Shown in pieces: positions 48,870 through 58,385 of a stretch of 64,000 bases of DNA. Position 1 is the first letter of the stretch. Each line of letters starts with the position of its first letter. Location of the stretch: assembly GCF_000738675.1 (NCBI RefSeq), contig NZ_JPUX01000001.1, positions 4,030,001-4,094,000 on the forward strand, given 5' to 3'. The stretch is from Serratia nematodiphila DZ0503SBS1 (lineage in GTDB: Bacteria; Pseudomonadota; Gammaproteobacteria; Enterobacterales; Enterobacteriaceae). The translations under genes and the position numbers were made by a program. A model generated the notes under the pieces. That model saw only the letters and a list, made by a program, of their open reading frames with translations, had not been told where the DNA came from and did no database searches.

Positions 48870-49205
48870 TTAGAAGTTGTGCATGTAACACTTCGCCTCG
48901 GGATGAGGATCTTTCGAGTGTCTGCGCAGGCAGCGCTGCTTTTTCTGCTGCTGTTCCAGGTTCCGCTGCTGCCGCTCGGCGGTCTCAGCGGCTTCGCGTT
49001 GCTGTTCACGTGCAATTGCCTGCTCGTTGGCCAGCGTCAGGTTATCGACATTCCACACCTTGTGGCGCAATGCGTCGCGCTTTTTCTGGTACTCCTCGGT
49101 GACCTTACTGTCCTTCGGCGTCGCCGCATGGTATTCCAGATCCACCCGCGCCTGCGCGAAGCTGGAACAACACAAGGCCACGCCGGCCAACACGATCCTT
49201 TTCAT
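48870..49205 (-). CDS. Small secreted protein, glutamine/arginine-rich
   Basis: A 111-residue protein from ATG 49205 (AGGAG six bases upstream). Signal peptide KRIVLAGVALCCSSFAQA; the mature part ends in a long coiled-coil stretch rich in Gln, Glu and Arg (AREQQREAAETAERQQRNLEQQQKKQRC) and two cysteines. It resembles small periplasmic proteins of unknown function in enterobacteria. It is transcribed with, or just after, another secreted-protein gene (49254). Confidence 0.6.
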   Translation of the reverse strand: MKRIVLAGVALCCSSFAQARVDLEYHAATPKDSKVTEEYQKKRDALRHKVWNVDNLTLANEQAIAREQQREAAETAERQQRNLEQQQKKQRCLRRHSKDPHPEAKCYMHNF

Positions 49206-49253
49206 CAATGACTCCTTTTACATTACATCGCTTGACTCTGCGCGCACGCCGGC

Positions 49254-49559
49254 TCAGCAACCGTTCGGCGATGCCGTCGGCTTTTCCTCTGAACGGGAGA
49301 CGCGCTGCCCGCCGGTGACGGGCGCTTTGCCGGGCTCGATAGCGCACTCCGCCAACCGCGCCAGCTCTTCCGCATCGCGCTCTGTCGGCGGCGCTTCCTC
49401 GCTCATTTCCTGACGCAGATCCTGCGCCAGCGCTTTCAGGCGCTTTTGAAACAGCACCGGCGACACCCCTTCGCACGGCCTGTCGTAGCGCGCTGCGCCG
49501 GCGCTTTGGCTTAGCGGCGGCAACAGCAAGAGAAAGATCGCGGCCATGTTCTTCGTCAT
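49254..49559 (-). CDS. Small secreted protein of unknown function
   Basis: A 101-residue protein from ATG 49559 with GGAG upstream. Signal peptide MTKNMAAIFLLLLPPLSQSAGA; the mature part has three cysteines and an acidic helical centre (LKALAQDLRQEMSEEAPPTERDAEELARLAEC). No recognised family. It lies 48 bases before the secreted protein at 48870 on the same strand. Confidence 0.55.
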   Translation of the reverse strand: MTKNMAAIFLLLLPPLSQSAGAARYDRPCEGVSPVLFQKRLKALAQDLRQEMSEEAPPTERDAEELARLAECAIEPGKAPVTGGQRVSRSEEKPTASPNGC

Positions 49560-49730
49560 GGGCAACTCCTTTGATTACGCCGAAATAAACCGGCGGTTCC
49601 CTATAAGGAAAACGAATTGTCTGCTAACGCAATGAATGGTCAAGCCACGGCAGAATAACGCAGGAAAGGTAAACCCTCCGACAATATCGGCAGAATGCGC
49701 GCATTAATTTGGCTGAATATATTTAGCGGT

Positions 49731-49949
49731 TTAACGATCGAATATTTTCGACCCATCTAACGTGCCGCCAATACCGATATTACCTTCATGCAATACCGAC
49801 GAGGCAGACTCACCCGCCATGATGCGTTGCCGCTGTTCCCGCGTGGCCGGCTGAGGCCGAGACCAGTCCGGGGACGTCGACGTTGGCTGGATCGCGCTGC
49901 AGCCGCTCAACAAAAACAACGATACCGTGGCACAATAACGCCATGTCAT
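49731..49949 (-). CDS. Small lipoprotein
   Basis: A 72-residue protein with a lipoprotein signal peptide: MTWRYCATVSLFLLSGC, lipobox LLSGC. The mature part is hydrophilic, ending ESASSVLHEGNIGIGGTLDGSKIFDR. The Ser following Cys favours outer-membrane sorting. Function unknown. Confidence 0.6.
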   Translation of the reverse strand: MTWRYCATVSLFLLSGCSAIQPTSTSPDWSRPQPATREQRQRIMAGESASSVLHEGNIGIGGTLDGSKIFDR

Positions 49950-50130
49950 AGTTTTCTCCTTAAAGGAAATAAAATACCCGCAGCCGGCGGCAAGGGTAAA
50001 TAAAAAATGACTTTCTTTAGTTTAATAACCGCCGTTATTTCACCATCCGACTGCCGATGTTAACCACCCGGTTCCTCTGTTAACCCGAAATAAACATTTT
50101 CGCTTAGCCACCCGATAATTCGCAGGCAAT

Positions 50131-50155
50131 AAAAAAGGCCGGGCTAACCCGACCT
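50131..50155 (-). terminator. Terminator of fabV
   Basis: On the minus strand AAGGTCGGG-ttag-CCCGGCCTT (one G:T pair) is followed by TTTTATT, 21 bases past the fabV stop. Confidence 0.85.
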
Positions 50156-50175
50156 TGCTTGACCGCTCGACGCGC

Positions 50176-51375
50176 TTAGACCAGCTCGATCACATCGAAA
50201 TTGGCTTCGCCGCTCAGATCGGCGTCGTAGTCAACGCCCTGCAGACCGAAGCCGAACAGACGCAGGAATTCCGCCTTGTAGCCCTGGTAATCGGTCAGTT
50301 CGTTGATGTTGTTGTCGTTCAGCTGCCGCCAGATTTCACGACAGGTTTCCTGCACTTCGTCGCGCAGTTCCCAGTCATCCAGACGCAGACGGTGCTTCTC
50401 GTCGGTGTCCGGCGCCGCACCGCTGTACAGCTTGGTGGCGAACAGACGCTGGATCTGCTCGATGCAGCCTTCGTGAATGCCCTGCTCCTTCATGATTTTG
50501 AACACGATGGAGATATACAGCGGCATCACCGGAATGGCGGAGGAAGCCTGAGTCACTACCGACTTGAGCACCGCAACGTAAGCCGCGCCGCCTTTGGCCT
50601 GCAGCTTCTGGTTGATGGCGTGCGCCGCGCGATCCAGATCTTCTTTCGCCTTGCCCAGCGTACCGTGCCAGTAAATTGGCCAGGTCAGATCGGTACCGAT
50701 GTAGGAGTAAGCGACCGACTGCGCGTTATCCGCCAGCACGCCCGCTTCATCCAGCGCGTCCATCCACAGCTGCCAGTCCTGGCCGCCCATCACCTTCACG
50801 GTGTCGGCGATTTCTTGCTCGTTGGCCGGCTCGACCACGGCTTCAACCAGCACGTCTTTGTTGGTGTCCAGCGCGACGGATTTGTATGGCTCGCCGATCG
50901 GCTTCAGTGCGGAACGCACCACTTCGCCGGTTTCCGGCATCTTACGCACCGGTGAAGCCAGCGAGTAAACCACCAGGTCAACCTGACCCAGGTCTTTTTT
51001 GATCAGATCGATCACGGTCTGACGGCACTCGTTGGAGAATGCGTCGCCGTTGATGCTTTTCGCGTACAGGCCTTCTTCTTTAGCTGCCTTGTCGAAACCG
51101 GCGGAGTTGTACCAACCGGCGGAACCGGTTTTGCCTTCGCTGCCAGGCTTCTCGAAAAATACGCCGATGGTGGCCGCACCGCTGCCGAAAGCGGCATTGA
51201 TGCGCGAGGCCAGACCGTAACCGGTGGATGCACCAATGACCAGCACCTTTTTAGGCCCGTTTTTCAGTTCGCCGCGTGACTTAACGTAGGCGATTTGCTC
51301 ACGGACGTTGGCTTCACAGCCTGCCGGGTGAGCGGTGGTGCAGATAAAACCACGAATTTTAGGTTTGATAATCAT
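50176..51375 (-). CDS. fabV: Enoyl-[acyl-carrier-protein] / trans-2-enoyl-CoA reductase FabV
   Basis: NADH-dependent reduction of the enoyl-ACP double bond in fatty-acid elongation. The 399-residue protein is a typical Fab[21 protein letters not shown], the NAD motif [33 protein letters not shown], and the active-site Tyr-x8-Lys region [22 protein letters not shown]. FabV is about 130 residues longer than FabI and is known to be insensitive to triclosan. Single gene with its own terminator. Confidence 0.97.
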   Translation of the reverse strand: MIIKPKIRGFICTTAHPAGCEANVREQIAYVKSRGELKNGPKKVLVIGASTGYGLASRINAAFGSGAATIGVFFEKPGSEGKTGSAGWYNSAGFDKAAKEEGLYAKSINGDAFSNECRQTVIDLIKKDLGQVDLVVYSLASPVRKMPETGEVVRSALKPIGEPYKSVALDTNKDVLVEAVVEPANEQEIADTVKVMGGQDWQLWMDALDEAGVLADNAQSVAYSYIGTDLTWPIYWHGTLGKAKEDLDRAAHAINQKLQAKGGAAYVAVLKSVVTQASSAIPVMPLYISIVFKIMKEQGIHEGCIEQIQRLFATKLYSGAAPDTDEKHRLRLDDWELRDEVQETCREIWRQLNDNNINELTDYQGYKAEFLRLFGFGLQGVDYDADLSGEANFDVIELV

Positions 51376-51579
51376 AGTAATTTTTTCTTGGTAGCTAAAA
51401 ACCGAAGGACAATATACCTGATTTTCTCGATATACTTAAGAAAGTGCGAAAACAAGCGCAGTGAACAGACCAGTTTAGTCGATGGTTCAGGGTTGCCCAA
51501 CTCCGCATCGTGATGCCTTCACGCGCCACGCCTCGCCCCCTCAACGCGTTCAAGCTTTCCCTCTTCAAATCAGCGAAAG

Positions 51580-51963
51580 TTGATCAAGCTTCTGGCGTTA
51601 CGTTATGGTGTGGCTGTTTTTCGGTCGAATATCAGGGAAGATAAAATCACCAGGAACAGTGATGGAACCGACTTTATATTATATTTTTCTACTCTCGCTG
51701 CCGCGGCCTGTCTGGCCGTGAAATACGTCTTCAGACCGTCTCTGGGTTCCAAGGGTTATGTCGTTCTGGTTGCGATATGTTTTCTAATCCTTTGCTGGCA
51801 ATTTACCCTTTTTGCCAACGGCAACGCGATGTTTATTGCTGGTTCTGAAACTTGGGCCAAAGCAAATTGGCCTCTACGGAACTGTGCGCTGGGGTTTGCT
51901 CTTGCACATGCCTTCGCCACTTTCGAAGCATCCAAAAGAAAGAAAAAAGACAAACTTTCCTGA
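51580..51963 (+). CDS. Small membrane protein of unknown function
   Basis: A frame of up to 127 residues with two hydrophobic helices (about DFILYFSTLAAAACLAVKYVF and GYVVLVAICFLILCWQFTLFA) and a lysine-rich C-terminal tail. The only early starts are TTG 51580 and GTG 51610, neither with a clear ribosome site, so the N terminus is uncertain. No recognised family. Confidence 0.4.
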   Translation: MIKLLALRYGVAVFRSNIREDKITRNSDGTDFILYFSTLAAAACLAVKYVFRPSLGSKGYVVLVAICFLILCWQFTLFANGNAMFIAGSETWAKANWPLRNCALGFALAHAFATFEASKRKKKDKLS

Positions 51964-52013
51964 GGAAATCATCACCAAATGAAACACCATTTGGTGATGA
52001 TGGGGTAGATCCA

Positions 52014-52397
52014 TTATGCCTTGTGCTTTTCCAGCTGCTCGATCAGCGTGTAACGCAGCGATGAGGCATCGGCCGGTACGTTCTCCACCGGGGTGACGCG
52101 CACTTTCAATCGATACTGATAGCCCGGTTCGAAGGTGAAGCCCTCGATGCCGGTATAGAACAACTCCCACGGCTGCTGCGCGGAGCGGCGCACCTGCATG
52201 CACTTCATCGGGGCGACGCCCACGCAATCTACCAGCGCGCTGTTCACCAGCAACACTTCCGTTTGGCCGCCTTTTTCGTTTACGGGCTGATTCATCGAGG
52301 TTCCCTCCTGGCTGCAGCCGGCCAGCGCGGCCAACGCAACAAATAACAACGCTTTAATTTTCAATGTACTGCACCAATAGTCATCCAGGGGCGCCAT
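52014..52397 (-). CDS. DUF4377-type lipoprotein
   Basis: A lipoprotein whose signal is LKIKALLFVALAALAGC (lipobox ALAGC). The mature domain ends YRLKVRVTPVENVPADASSLRYTLIEQLEK, the pattern I know from DUF4377/HslJ-associated proteins. Two cysteines (LVDCVGV, MKCMQV) may pair. The frame opens at ATG 52397, but the lipoprotein signal would be better placed from TTG 52364; the start is ambiguous. Function unknown. Confidence 0.6.
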   Translation of the reverse strand: MAPLDDYWCSTLKIKALLFVALAALAGCSQEGTSMNQPVNEKGGQTEVLLVNSALVDCVGVAPMKCMQVRRSAQQPWELFYTGIEGFTFEPGYQYRLKVRVTPVENVPADASSLRYTLIEQLEKHKA

Positions 52398-52612
52398 GCT
52401 AACAAATTAACCGACCCAAGAGAACAGATAGCGCTACGGTTCCACACGCCCCAAATATCATTCCTCTGTGCTCTATCAGTCTGGAAAATATCGCAAAATA
52501 AACCCCCTGTTCTTATCCGAACCGGTAATTACCCCCGCTATTTTTTCTGTTAAAAACAGCTGGCTTGCGCAAGCTTTACTGAATCTAACTGAATCGATAA
52601 AGAGGGAATTTT

Positions 52613-52963
52613 ATGCAAGAGATCGATGCCAAACACTTTCACCTGATCGCCGGCGCCGGTAACTTTGGCGACAACCGCAGCAGCAATGGCCGCGTCAACA
52701 ACAACGGCGGCAACAAGAACGGAGGCGGATCATCCAATCAGGGATTCTACGGCAAGCACACCTCGCCGGATTGCGTTAACGGCGTGATCACCGGCTCTCT
52801 GGGCGGCCTTGGCGGCCTGGCGGTGGGCGCGCTCAACGGCGGCTGCTTCAAGGAAGGCAGCAAAGGCGGCGGCAACGTCGGCATGGGGAAAGGCGGCAAC
52901 AAAAACAGCGGCAGCAGCTGCAATAACAATAGCAGTAAAGGCGGCAATACCTGTTCGCGCTAA
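52613..52963 (+). CDS. Putative class II microcin (bacteriocin) precursor
   Basis: A 116-residue glycine/asparagine-rich peptide. The first 15 residues, MQEIDAKHFHLIAGA, align with the leader of microcin E492 (MREISQKDLNLAFGA): same length, M-x-E-I, Lys7, Leu11 and a Gly-Ala end followed by Gly. The predicted core (residue 16 on) has a hydrophobic glycine-rich segment, VITGSLGGLGGLAVGALNGG, like pore-forming microcins, and four cysteines that could form two disulfides. AGGGAA precedes the ATG. No export genes are adjacent, so a chromosomal ABC exporter would be needed. A small membrane protein gene follows and may give immunity. Not demonstrated; a glycine-rich structural peptide is the alternative. 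Confidence 0.65.
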   Translation: MQEIDAKHFHLIAGAGNFGDNRSSNGRVNNNGGNKNGGGSSNQGFYGKHTSPDCVNGVITGSLGGLGGLAVGALNGGCFKEGSKGGGNVGMGKGGNKNSGSSCNNNSSKGGNTCSR

Positions 52964-53037
52964 GCGGTTTTAATTAATCAAAGCTCCGGCTGAGCCTCTC
53001 CGTTCGGTCGGCGCTTTCCGTATTTTTGGTGATAACC

Positions 53038-53256
53038 ATGTTTAAACTGTTTCGTACCTTATGCCTGCTGCTCGGCTTCTGGATCGCCACCCTGCTGCTC
53101 AGCGGCGCGGGGGTCTCCTTTACCCACGGCTACGCCGCGCCTAAAAATCTGTCGCATTTCGTCGTCTCGCTGGTGGTGGTTGGCGCCATCCTGCTGTGGA
53201 CCCATAAATTGCTGCGGTTCTTTTTTGCCGAGAAATTTGAGAAGAAACCGCGTTAA
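53038..53256 (+). CDS. Small membrane protein, candidate microcin immunity protein
   Basis: A 72-residue protein from ATG 53038 (GGTGA five bases upstream). Two hydrophobic helices (FRTLCLLLGFWIATLLLSG and FVVSLVVVGAILLWTHKLL) are followed by a basic tail (FAEKFEKKPR). It lies 74 bases after the putative microcin gene on the same strand, with size and topology like known microcin immunity proteins. The role is inferred from position only. Its stop is within four bases of the convergent gene at 53253. Confidence 0.5.
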   Translation: MFKLFRTLCLLLGFWIATLLLSGAGVSFTHGYAAPKNLSHFVVSLVVVGAILLWTHKLLRFFFAEKFEKKPR

Positions 53257-53657
53257 GCCGTGTTCTCGTTGGGGGCGCCGCCCGCAACGATAAAACCGGC
53301 ATCGCGAATCGCCGCCTTAACCTGCCTGGCGTCCATCACGGCCGTTTTCACATAGCCAAAAAAGGCCACCCGTGCGCTGGGCAAACGGATTGGCGTCGCC
53401 AGTTGGGCCATAAGCTCACGATTGCGCTGCGCCATCAGCTCGGCGCGCGCCTGCCAAAACGCGGCCGGTTCGGAGGGGGCTTCAGTGGCGGTTTCGAACC
53501 GAGACGCCAACTCGCTTAGCGCCTCCCACTCCGCCAACAGGGCGGCAACCACTTCAGGGTTAGCCACCAGCCCCCAGTCAGAGGGTAAGGCCCCCTCACG
53601 CCACGCATTGAGATAGCCGGGCAACATCATCTTTAATTGACTCAGTTGCTCGTTCAC
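53253..53657 (-). CDS. Hypothetical protein, phage-like
   Basis: A 134-residue soluble protein starting at GTG. It is helical and alanine/glutamate-rich in the middle (WEALSELASRFETATEAPSEPAAFWQARAELMAQRNRELMAQL). It overlaps the stop region of the candidate immunity gene. The style recalls small prophage early-region proteins, but no family is recognised. No other phage genes are near. Confidence 0.45.
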   Translation of the reverse strand: MNEQLSQLKMMLPGYLNAWREGALPSDWGLVANPEVVAALLAEWEALSELASRFETATEAPSEPAAFWQARAELMAQRNRELMAQLATPIRLPSARVAFFGYVKTAVMDARQVKAAIRDAGFIVAGGAPNENTA

Positions 53658-53908
53658 TGCGGGTTACCTTTTATAGCGCCTGATGCCGGGATATTTCCCA
53701 TAATGACACTCTCGTTAAACCGTTGATTGAAGCAATGGCCGAAGCTTATCAACGCCATAAATGACGTAATGACTTTTGGTGCGGCTAAATTAGCAATAGG
53801 TGCGGGTGGTGTGTGGAGCCGGAGATCGGGCTGAGGTGTTACGACTGGAAAGAGAAACCAGAATTTTATTGGCGTCTTAAGTGGAATTTTCTTATAAATC
53901 AATCACAC

Positions 53909-54013
53909 AAAAAAAGACCGAATACGATTCCTATATTCGGTCTAGGGAAATGGCTCTTGGGAGAGAGCCGTGCGCTAAAAGTTGGCATTTAATGCAGGGC
54001 TTGTTCAGCCGTG
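53909..54013 (-). ncRNA. sdsR: SdsR (RyeB) sigma-S-dependent small RNA
   Basis: The minus-strand sequence reproduces E. coli SdsR almost base for base over its 3' two thirds: TGCATTAAATGCCAACTTTTAGCGC, ACGGCTCTCTCCCAAGAGCC, and the terminator stem AGACCGAATA... / ...ATTCGGTCT followed by TTTTTTT. Length about 105 bases, as in E. coli. It lies beside yebY, as in E. coli. SdsR is an Hfq-binding RNA accumulating in stationary phase that represses ompD and mutS in Salmonella/E. coli. The 5' end is deduced from the promoter. Confidence 0.93.
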
Positions 54014-54020
54014 CACTTTA

Positions 54021-54027
54021 AGAGTAG
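54021..54027 (-). promoter_or_regulatory. Sigma-S -10 element of sdsR
   Basis: On the minus strand the sequence GGCTACTCTTAAAG contains CTACTCTTAA, one base from the sigma-S consensus CTACACTTAA. It lies seven bases before the deduced 5' end of SdsR. Confidence 0.75.
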
Positions 54028-54146
54028 CCTACCGCGCCAGTTTTGCCAGCCGCCCGGCGGCCGCGTGATAGTTTCGTGACGAAATAACTATGCGGCAAAT
54101 GCGCATCAATCTGCGCACGCTGGGCAAGGCGTTGGCAAACAAGCGG

Positions 54147-54488
54147 TTAGTCAGCGCACAGCTTCTCGGCGCGCTCGATAAACGGCGCCATGCTCATTTT
54201 TTTCCCCGGTTCGGCAGGGTCGTCCAGCAGGATCACCTCCAGCGGCTGCGCGCGCTGATGGCCCTTCTTCACCTGCTGCTCCGCAACGTCGTTGAGCGGA
54301 TATTGCATCAGGGTGCTGTTATTCAGCACAAACAGCGCGCCGCCGCTGCGGCACTGCAGCGTCACTTCTTCCTTGGTGAACGCCCACTGTTTGCCGTACT
54401 CCAGTTTGGTGATGTTCACCAGTTTGTCTGCCGCCAGCGCGCCGGTCGCGGTTGCCAGCAGCGTAATGCCGAGTAATACCGATTTCAT
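54147..54488 (-). CDS. yebY: YebY family periplasmic protein (DUF2511)
   Basis: A 113-residue secreted protein, signal peptide MKSVLLGITLLATATGALA. Conserved YebY elements: DKLVNITKLEYGKQWAFTKEEVTLQCRSGGALFVLNNSTLMQYPLND and the C-terminal ERAEKLCAD. It is third in the copC-copD-yebY operon order known in E. coli (yobA-yebZ-yebY) and is linked to copper handling. It is 69 bases after copD. Confidence 0.92.
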   Translation of the reverse strand: MKSVLLGITLLATATGALAADKLVNITKLEYGKQWAFTKEEVTLQCRSGGALFVLNNSTLMQYPLNDVAEQQVKKGHQRAQPLEVILLDDPAEPGKKMSMAPFIERAEKLCAD

Positions 54489-54557
54489 GTGATGGCCTTA
54501 AGGTTGCTATTCGCGCCGATTTTCCCGCAGCTTGGCCGGTTGCGGCAAGCTGAAATG

Positions 54558-55439
54558 TCATACCGGCGCATAGGTTGCAAATAAACTGACCAGCAGCAGC
54601 ACCGCCATCCCCAGCCCGACTTCGAGCCAGCAGGCCAGCACCACCCCGCGCTGCGCCAGCGCCGGTACGCGGCTCATCGCCGGCACGATGGCGTAGCGAT
54701 TGGCCAGCGCCACCATCACCATCAGCGCCACCAGCGCGGTTTTGATCAGCAACAGGCGCTGATAAGGCGAGCCGAGGTTGAGCGGCCAACCGCCGAGAAT
54801 GATCAGGCTGTTGACGATGCCGGTGACGATCACCGCCGCCACCGCCAGGTGCCCCCAGCGCGAGAAACGGATCAGCGTGGTGATGGCGTCGCTGCGCCAC
54901 TGCGGCGGCGACAGGTAACGCAGGCAAACCAGCAGCGGCGCCAGGCTGCCGAACCAGTAACCGGCGGCCAGCAGGTGCACCGCATGGTTGGCGCGGTGCA
55001 GCGCGCCCAACGCGCCTTCATGCATCGCCGCGTGGCCGATGAACGCCAGGCTCACCAGCAGCAGCGCCGAGCACAGCGCCAACGCCTGTGCGCGCGGCCG
55101 TTCCGGCAGCGGCAGGCTCAGGATCGCCAGCAGCGACAGGCCCAGATGCCAGCGCCACACTTCGCCGAAGGTGGTGCCGAGCACCGCCCACCAGACCTCC
55201 AGCCGCCAGGCGTCTTGCCAACCGTCGCCCATCTGCCCGGCCTGAATGGCCAGCAGCGCCACGGCGGAAAGCCCGGCAATCCAGGTGCCGGCAAGCAGCA
55301 GCGGACGCACATCGCGGGAGAGGATCGGGGAGAGGCGCTGCGGTGACAATAAGGCGGTGAACAGACTGATGCCGAACATCAGCATCACCGCCGCAAAGTG
55401 CACCAAGCGACACAGAACGAACAGGGTCGCCAGAGTCAC
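54558..55439 (-). CDS. copD: Copper homeostasis membrane protein CopD
   Basis: A 293-residue inner-membrane protein (YebZ in E. coli) with eight or so helices. It starts at GTG; landmarks are LCRLVHFAAVMLMFGISLFTALL (helix 1 His), FIGHAAMHEGALGALHRANHAVHLLAAGYWFGSLAPLL with the histidine cluster, and RFSRWGHLAVAAVIVTGIVNSL. CopD moves copper across the membrane with CopC delivering it. Two bases separate it from copC. Confidence 0.93.
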   Translation of the reverse strand: MTLATLFVLCRLVHFAAVMLMFGISLFTALLSPQRLSPILSRDVRPLLLAGTWIAGLSAVALLAIQAGQMGDGWQDAWRLEVWWAVLGTTFGEVWRWHLGLSLLAILSLPLPERPRAQALALCSALLLVSLAFIGHAAMHEGALGALHRANHAVHLLAAGYWFGSLAPLLVCLRYLSPPQWRSDAITTLIRFSRWGHLAVAAVIVTGIVNSLIILGGWPLNLGSPYQRLLLIKTALVALMVMVALANRYAIVPAMSRVPALAQRGVVLACWLEVGLGMAVLLLVSLFATYAPV

Positions 55440-55441
55440 GA

Positions 55442-55825
55442 TCAGTTTACGGTGAAGCTGTACTGGCCTTTGGTTTTATGCCCGTCGACCGACACCACAT
55501 GCCAGCTGACGTTGTATTTGCCCGCGCTCAGCTCGCCTTCAATCGGCACGTTGACCTGAGTGTTGTTGTTCGGATCGAGCTGCAGCTTGCCGGTTTTCAC
55601 CACGGCGTTGTCCGGGCCGGTGATTTTCACGCCGCTGAAGTTTGGCTCGATACCTTCGGAGAAGCTGAGGGTCAGCGCCTTCGGCGCCGGGCTGACGCTG
55701 GCGTCGGCCTTCGGCGTTTCCACTTTCAGGTGGGCGTGCGCCAGCGCTTGCTGCGAAGACAGGCCGACGAACAGAACGAAAACGGTGGAAAGCAGGCGAC
55801 AGGAGGAACGAATTTTACCGATCAC
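55442..55825 (-). CDS. copC: Periplasmic copper-binding chaperone CopC
   Basis: A 127-residue periplasmic protein (YobA in E. coli). From GTG 55825 the signal peptide ends ALA and the mature protein begins HAHLKVETPKADA, whose N-terminal His is the copper ligand; HVVSVDGHKTKGQYSFTV with its histidines closes the beta-barrel. The frame open to 55879 is longer but places a charged stretch ahead of the signal. It heads the copC-copD-yebY operon. Confidence 0.92.
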   Translation of the reverse strand: MIGKIRSSCRLLSTVFVLFVGLSSQQALAHAHLKVETPKADASVSPAPKALTLSFSEGIEPNFSGVKITGPDNAVVKTGKLQLDPNNNTQVNVPIEGELSAGKYNVSWHVVSVDGHKTKGQYSFTVN

Positions 55826-56092
55826 AGTGGTATCCCTTAACAAAATAAAGAGGGTCATAAGGGTTAAGGCCACAGCCAAGGCGATGTATCAGCGGCCCCA
55901 ACCCACCGCAATGATTGCGCCACGGGTAAACAGAAAAACGGGTTGTATCGGCTAACCCGCTGTTTTGACTCTACCATCCCTGTAGCGTATCGCGGTAAAT
56001 CATAACGACCACGCTGCGGCAAGTCGAGCGCATCACTGGCATTTTGCGATCCGGCAGCACGTATCGCCGCATAACCGCGATAAACGCAGGGT

Positions 56093-56133
56093 AAAAAAAA
56101 ACCGCGCATCAGGCTCGCCCGCGCGCGGTTTTT
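56093..56133 (-). terminator. Terminator of ftnA
   Basis: On the minus strand the stem AACCGCGC / GCGCGGTT (arms at 56123-56130 and 56100-56107) is followed by TTTTTTT. It begins about 18 bases after the ftnA stop. Confidence 0.85.
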
Positions 56134-56150
56134 CGATGCTCTGGTGCAGA

Positions 56151-56669
56151 TCAGGCCTGGTCGTTGCCGCCCTGGCCCATCGCGCCCATTTTCTTCAGAT
56201 CTTTGTCGATGAAGAACAGGCCCTTGCCGCTGGTCCCCACCAGCGCCAGCTTGTCCAGCACGGATTTGAACAGTTTCTCTTCTTCATGCTGCTCCGCCAC
56301 GTACCACTGCAGGAAGTTGAAGGTGGAGTAATCGTGTGCGGTCATGGCGGCGTGCGCCAGTTCGTTGATCTGACGAGTGATCAGCTGTTCGTGTTCGTAG
56401 GTCTGCTGGAACACGTCCGCCAGCGACTCAAACGCCACCGGCGGCGCGGCGATGGTGCCCAGCAGCGGCAGAGAGCCGGTGTCGCTCAGATAGTCGAACA
56501 AACGTTGCATATGCTGCATCTCTTCCTGAGAATGCTCTTTAAGAAATGCGGCGGCGCCTTCAAAGCCTTTATCGCTGCACCATGCGCTCATCTGCAGATA
56601 CAGGTTGGCGGAGTAGAACTCCAGATTCAGTTGCTCATTCAGCTTTTGAGTCATTTCTTGCGTCAGCAT
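56151..56669 (-). CDS. ftnA: Non-heme ferritin FtnA
   Basis: Iron-storage ferritin: oxidises Fe(II) at the ferroxidase centre and stores it in a 24-mer shell. From ATG 56669 the protein is 172 residues. Ferroxidase residues appear in [30 protein letters not shown] (Glu and His), and [17 protein letters not shown]. coli FtnA is about 165 residues. The upstream interval has a Fur box and is AT-rich, which fits E. coli ftnA, where Fur activates by displacing H-NS. Confidence 0.94.
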   Translation of the reverse strand: MLTQEMTQKLNEQLNLEFYSANLYLQMSAWCSDKGFEGAAAFLKEHSQEEMQHMQRLFDYLSDTGSLPLLGTIAAPPVAFESLADVFQQTYEHEQLITRQINELAHAAMTAHDYSTFNFLQWYVAEQHEEEKLFKSVLDKLALVGTSGKGLFFIDKDLKKMGAMGQGGNDQA

Positions 56670-57013
56670 AATGATTCCTTTTATTTTGCAGGTCATGAAT
56701 TTAATTTCCGCGCATTATGCCTTGCTGCCGTAAAAATAAAAACACATTATTCACACCAAGCAAACATTAATTATAAAAATCATAAATATCAACAAATTAA
56801 AATATTCAACCCACATTGAGAATTCACATGATAATTATTTTCATCTTTTATTTTAATCAAAAAGCGAATCATTCTTATTTAAAAGAATAAATAGATTGCA
56901 TTACTCTCGGATAAATATCGCTCCCGGCAACGGCGTAATGGGCTTGCCAAGCGCCGCCGGGTGGATTACCTTCTGCGCAGATTCAATGCGGCAAAGTAAG
57001 TAAGGAGCATAGC
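56670..57013. promoter_or_regulatory. AT-rich ftnA/holE intergenic region with Fur box
   Basis: The 344 bases between the divergent ftnA and holE genes are AT-rich. ATGATAATTATTTTCA at 56828-56843 matches 14 of 16 bases of the Fur consensus core; it lies about 160 bases upstream of the ftnA ATG. A second ATTCTTATT half-element is near 56870. No further gene is seen. Confidence 0.6.
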
Positions 57014-57244
57014 GTGGGTTACAATCTGGCCGAGCTGTCCAAAGAGGAAATGGACAGGGTGAATGTGGATCTCGCCGCCTCAGGCGTGGCGTACAAAGAG
57101 CGCTACAACATGCCGGTGATCCCGGAAGTGGTGGAGCGCGAGCAACCGGAAGCGCTGCGCGACTATTTTCGCGAGCGCGTGGCGCACTACCGCGCGGAAT
57201 CCCACAAGTTTTCGCGCCTGCCGTACGAGCCGAAGGCTAAATAG
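57014..57244 (+). CDS. holE: DNA polymerase III theta subunit HolE
   Basis: A 76-residue protein from GTG 57014 with AAGGAG upstream. It matches E. coli HolE throughout: [55 protein letters not shown]. Theta binds the epsilon proofreading subunit of the replicative polymerase and stabilises it. A terminator follows at once. Confidence 0.95.
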   Translation: MGYNLAELSKEEMDRVNVDLAASGVAYKERYNMPVIPEVVEREQPEALRDYFRERVAHYRAESHKFSRLPYEPKAK

Positions 57245-57272
57245 AAAAACCCGCCGTTACGGCGGGTTTTTT
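57245..57272 (+). terminator. Terminator of holE
   Basis: Stem aacccgccg / cggcgggtt with loop TTA, followed by TTTT; can also act for the convergent pip gene on the minus strand. Confidence 0.9.
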
Positions 57273-57275
57273 GCG

Positions 57276-58385
<1,110 letters not shown>

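Noticed and set aside
52747..52947. Leucine/proline-rich minus-strand frame opposite the microcin candidate
   Set aside because: It is the complement of glycine/asparagine codons and has no ribosome site.
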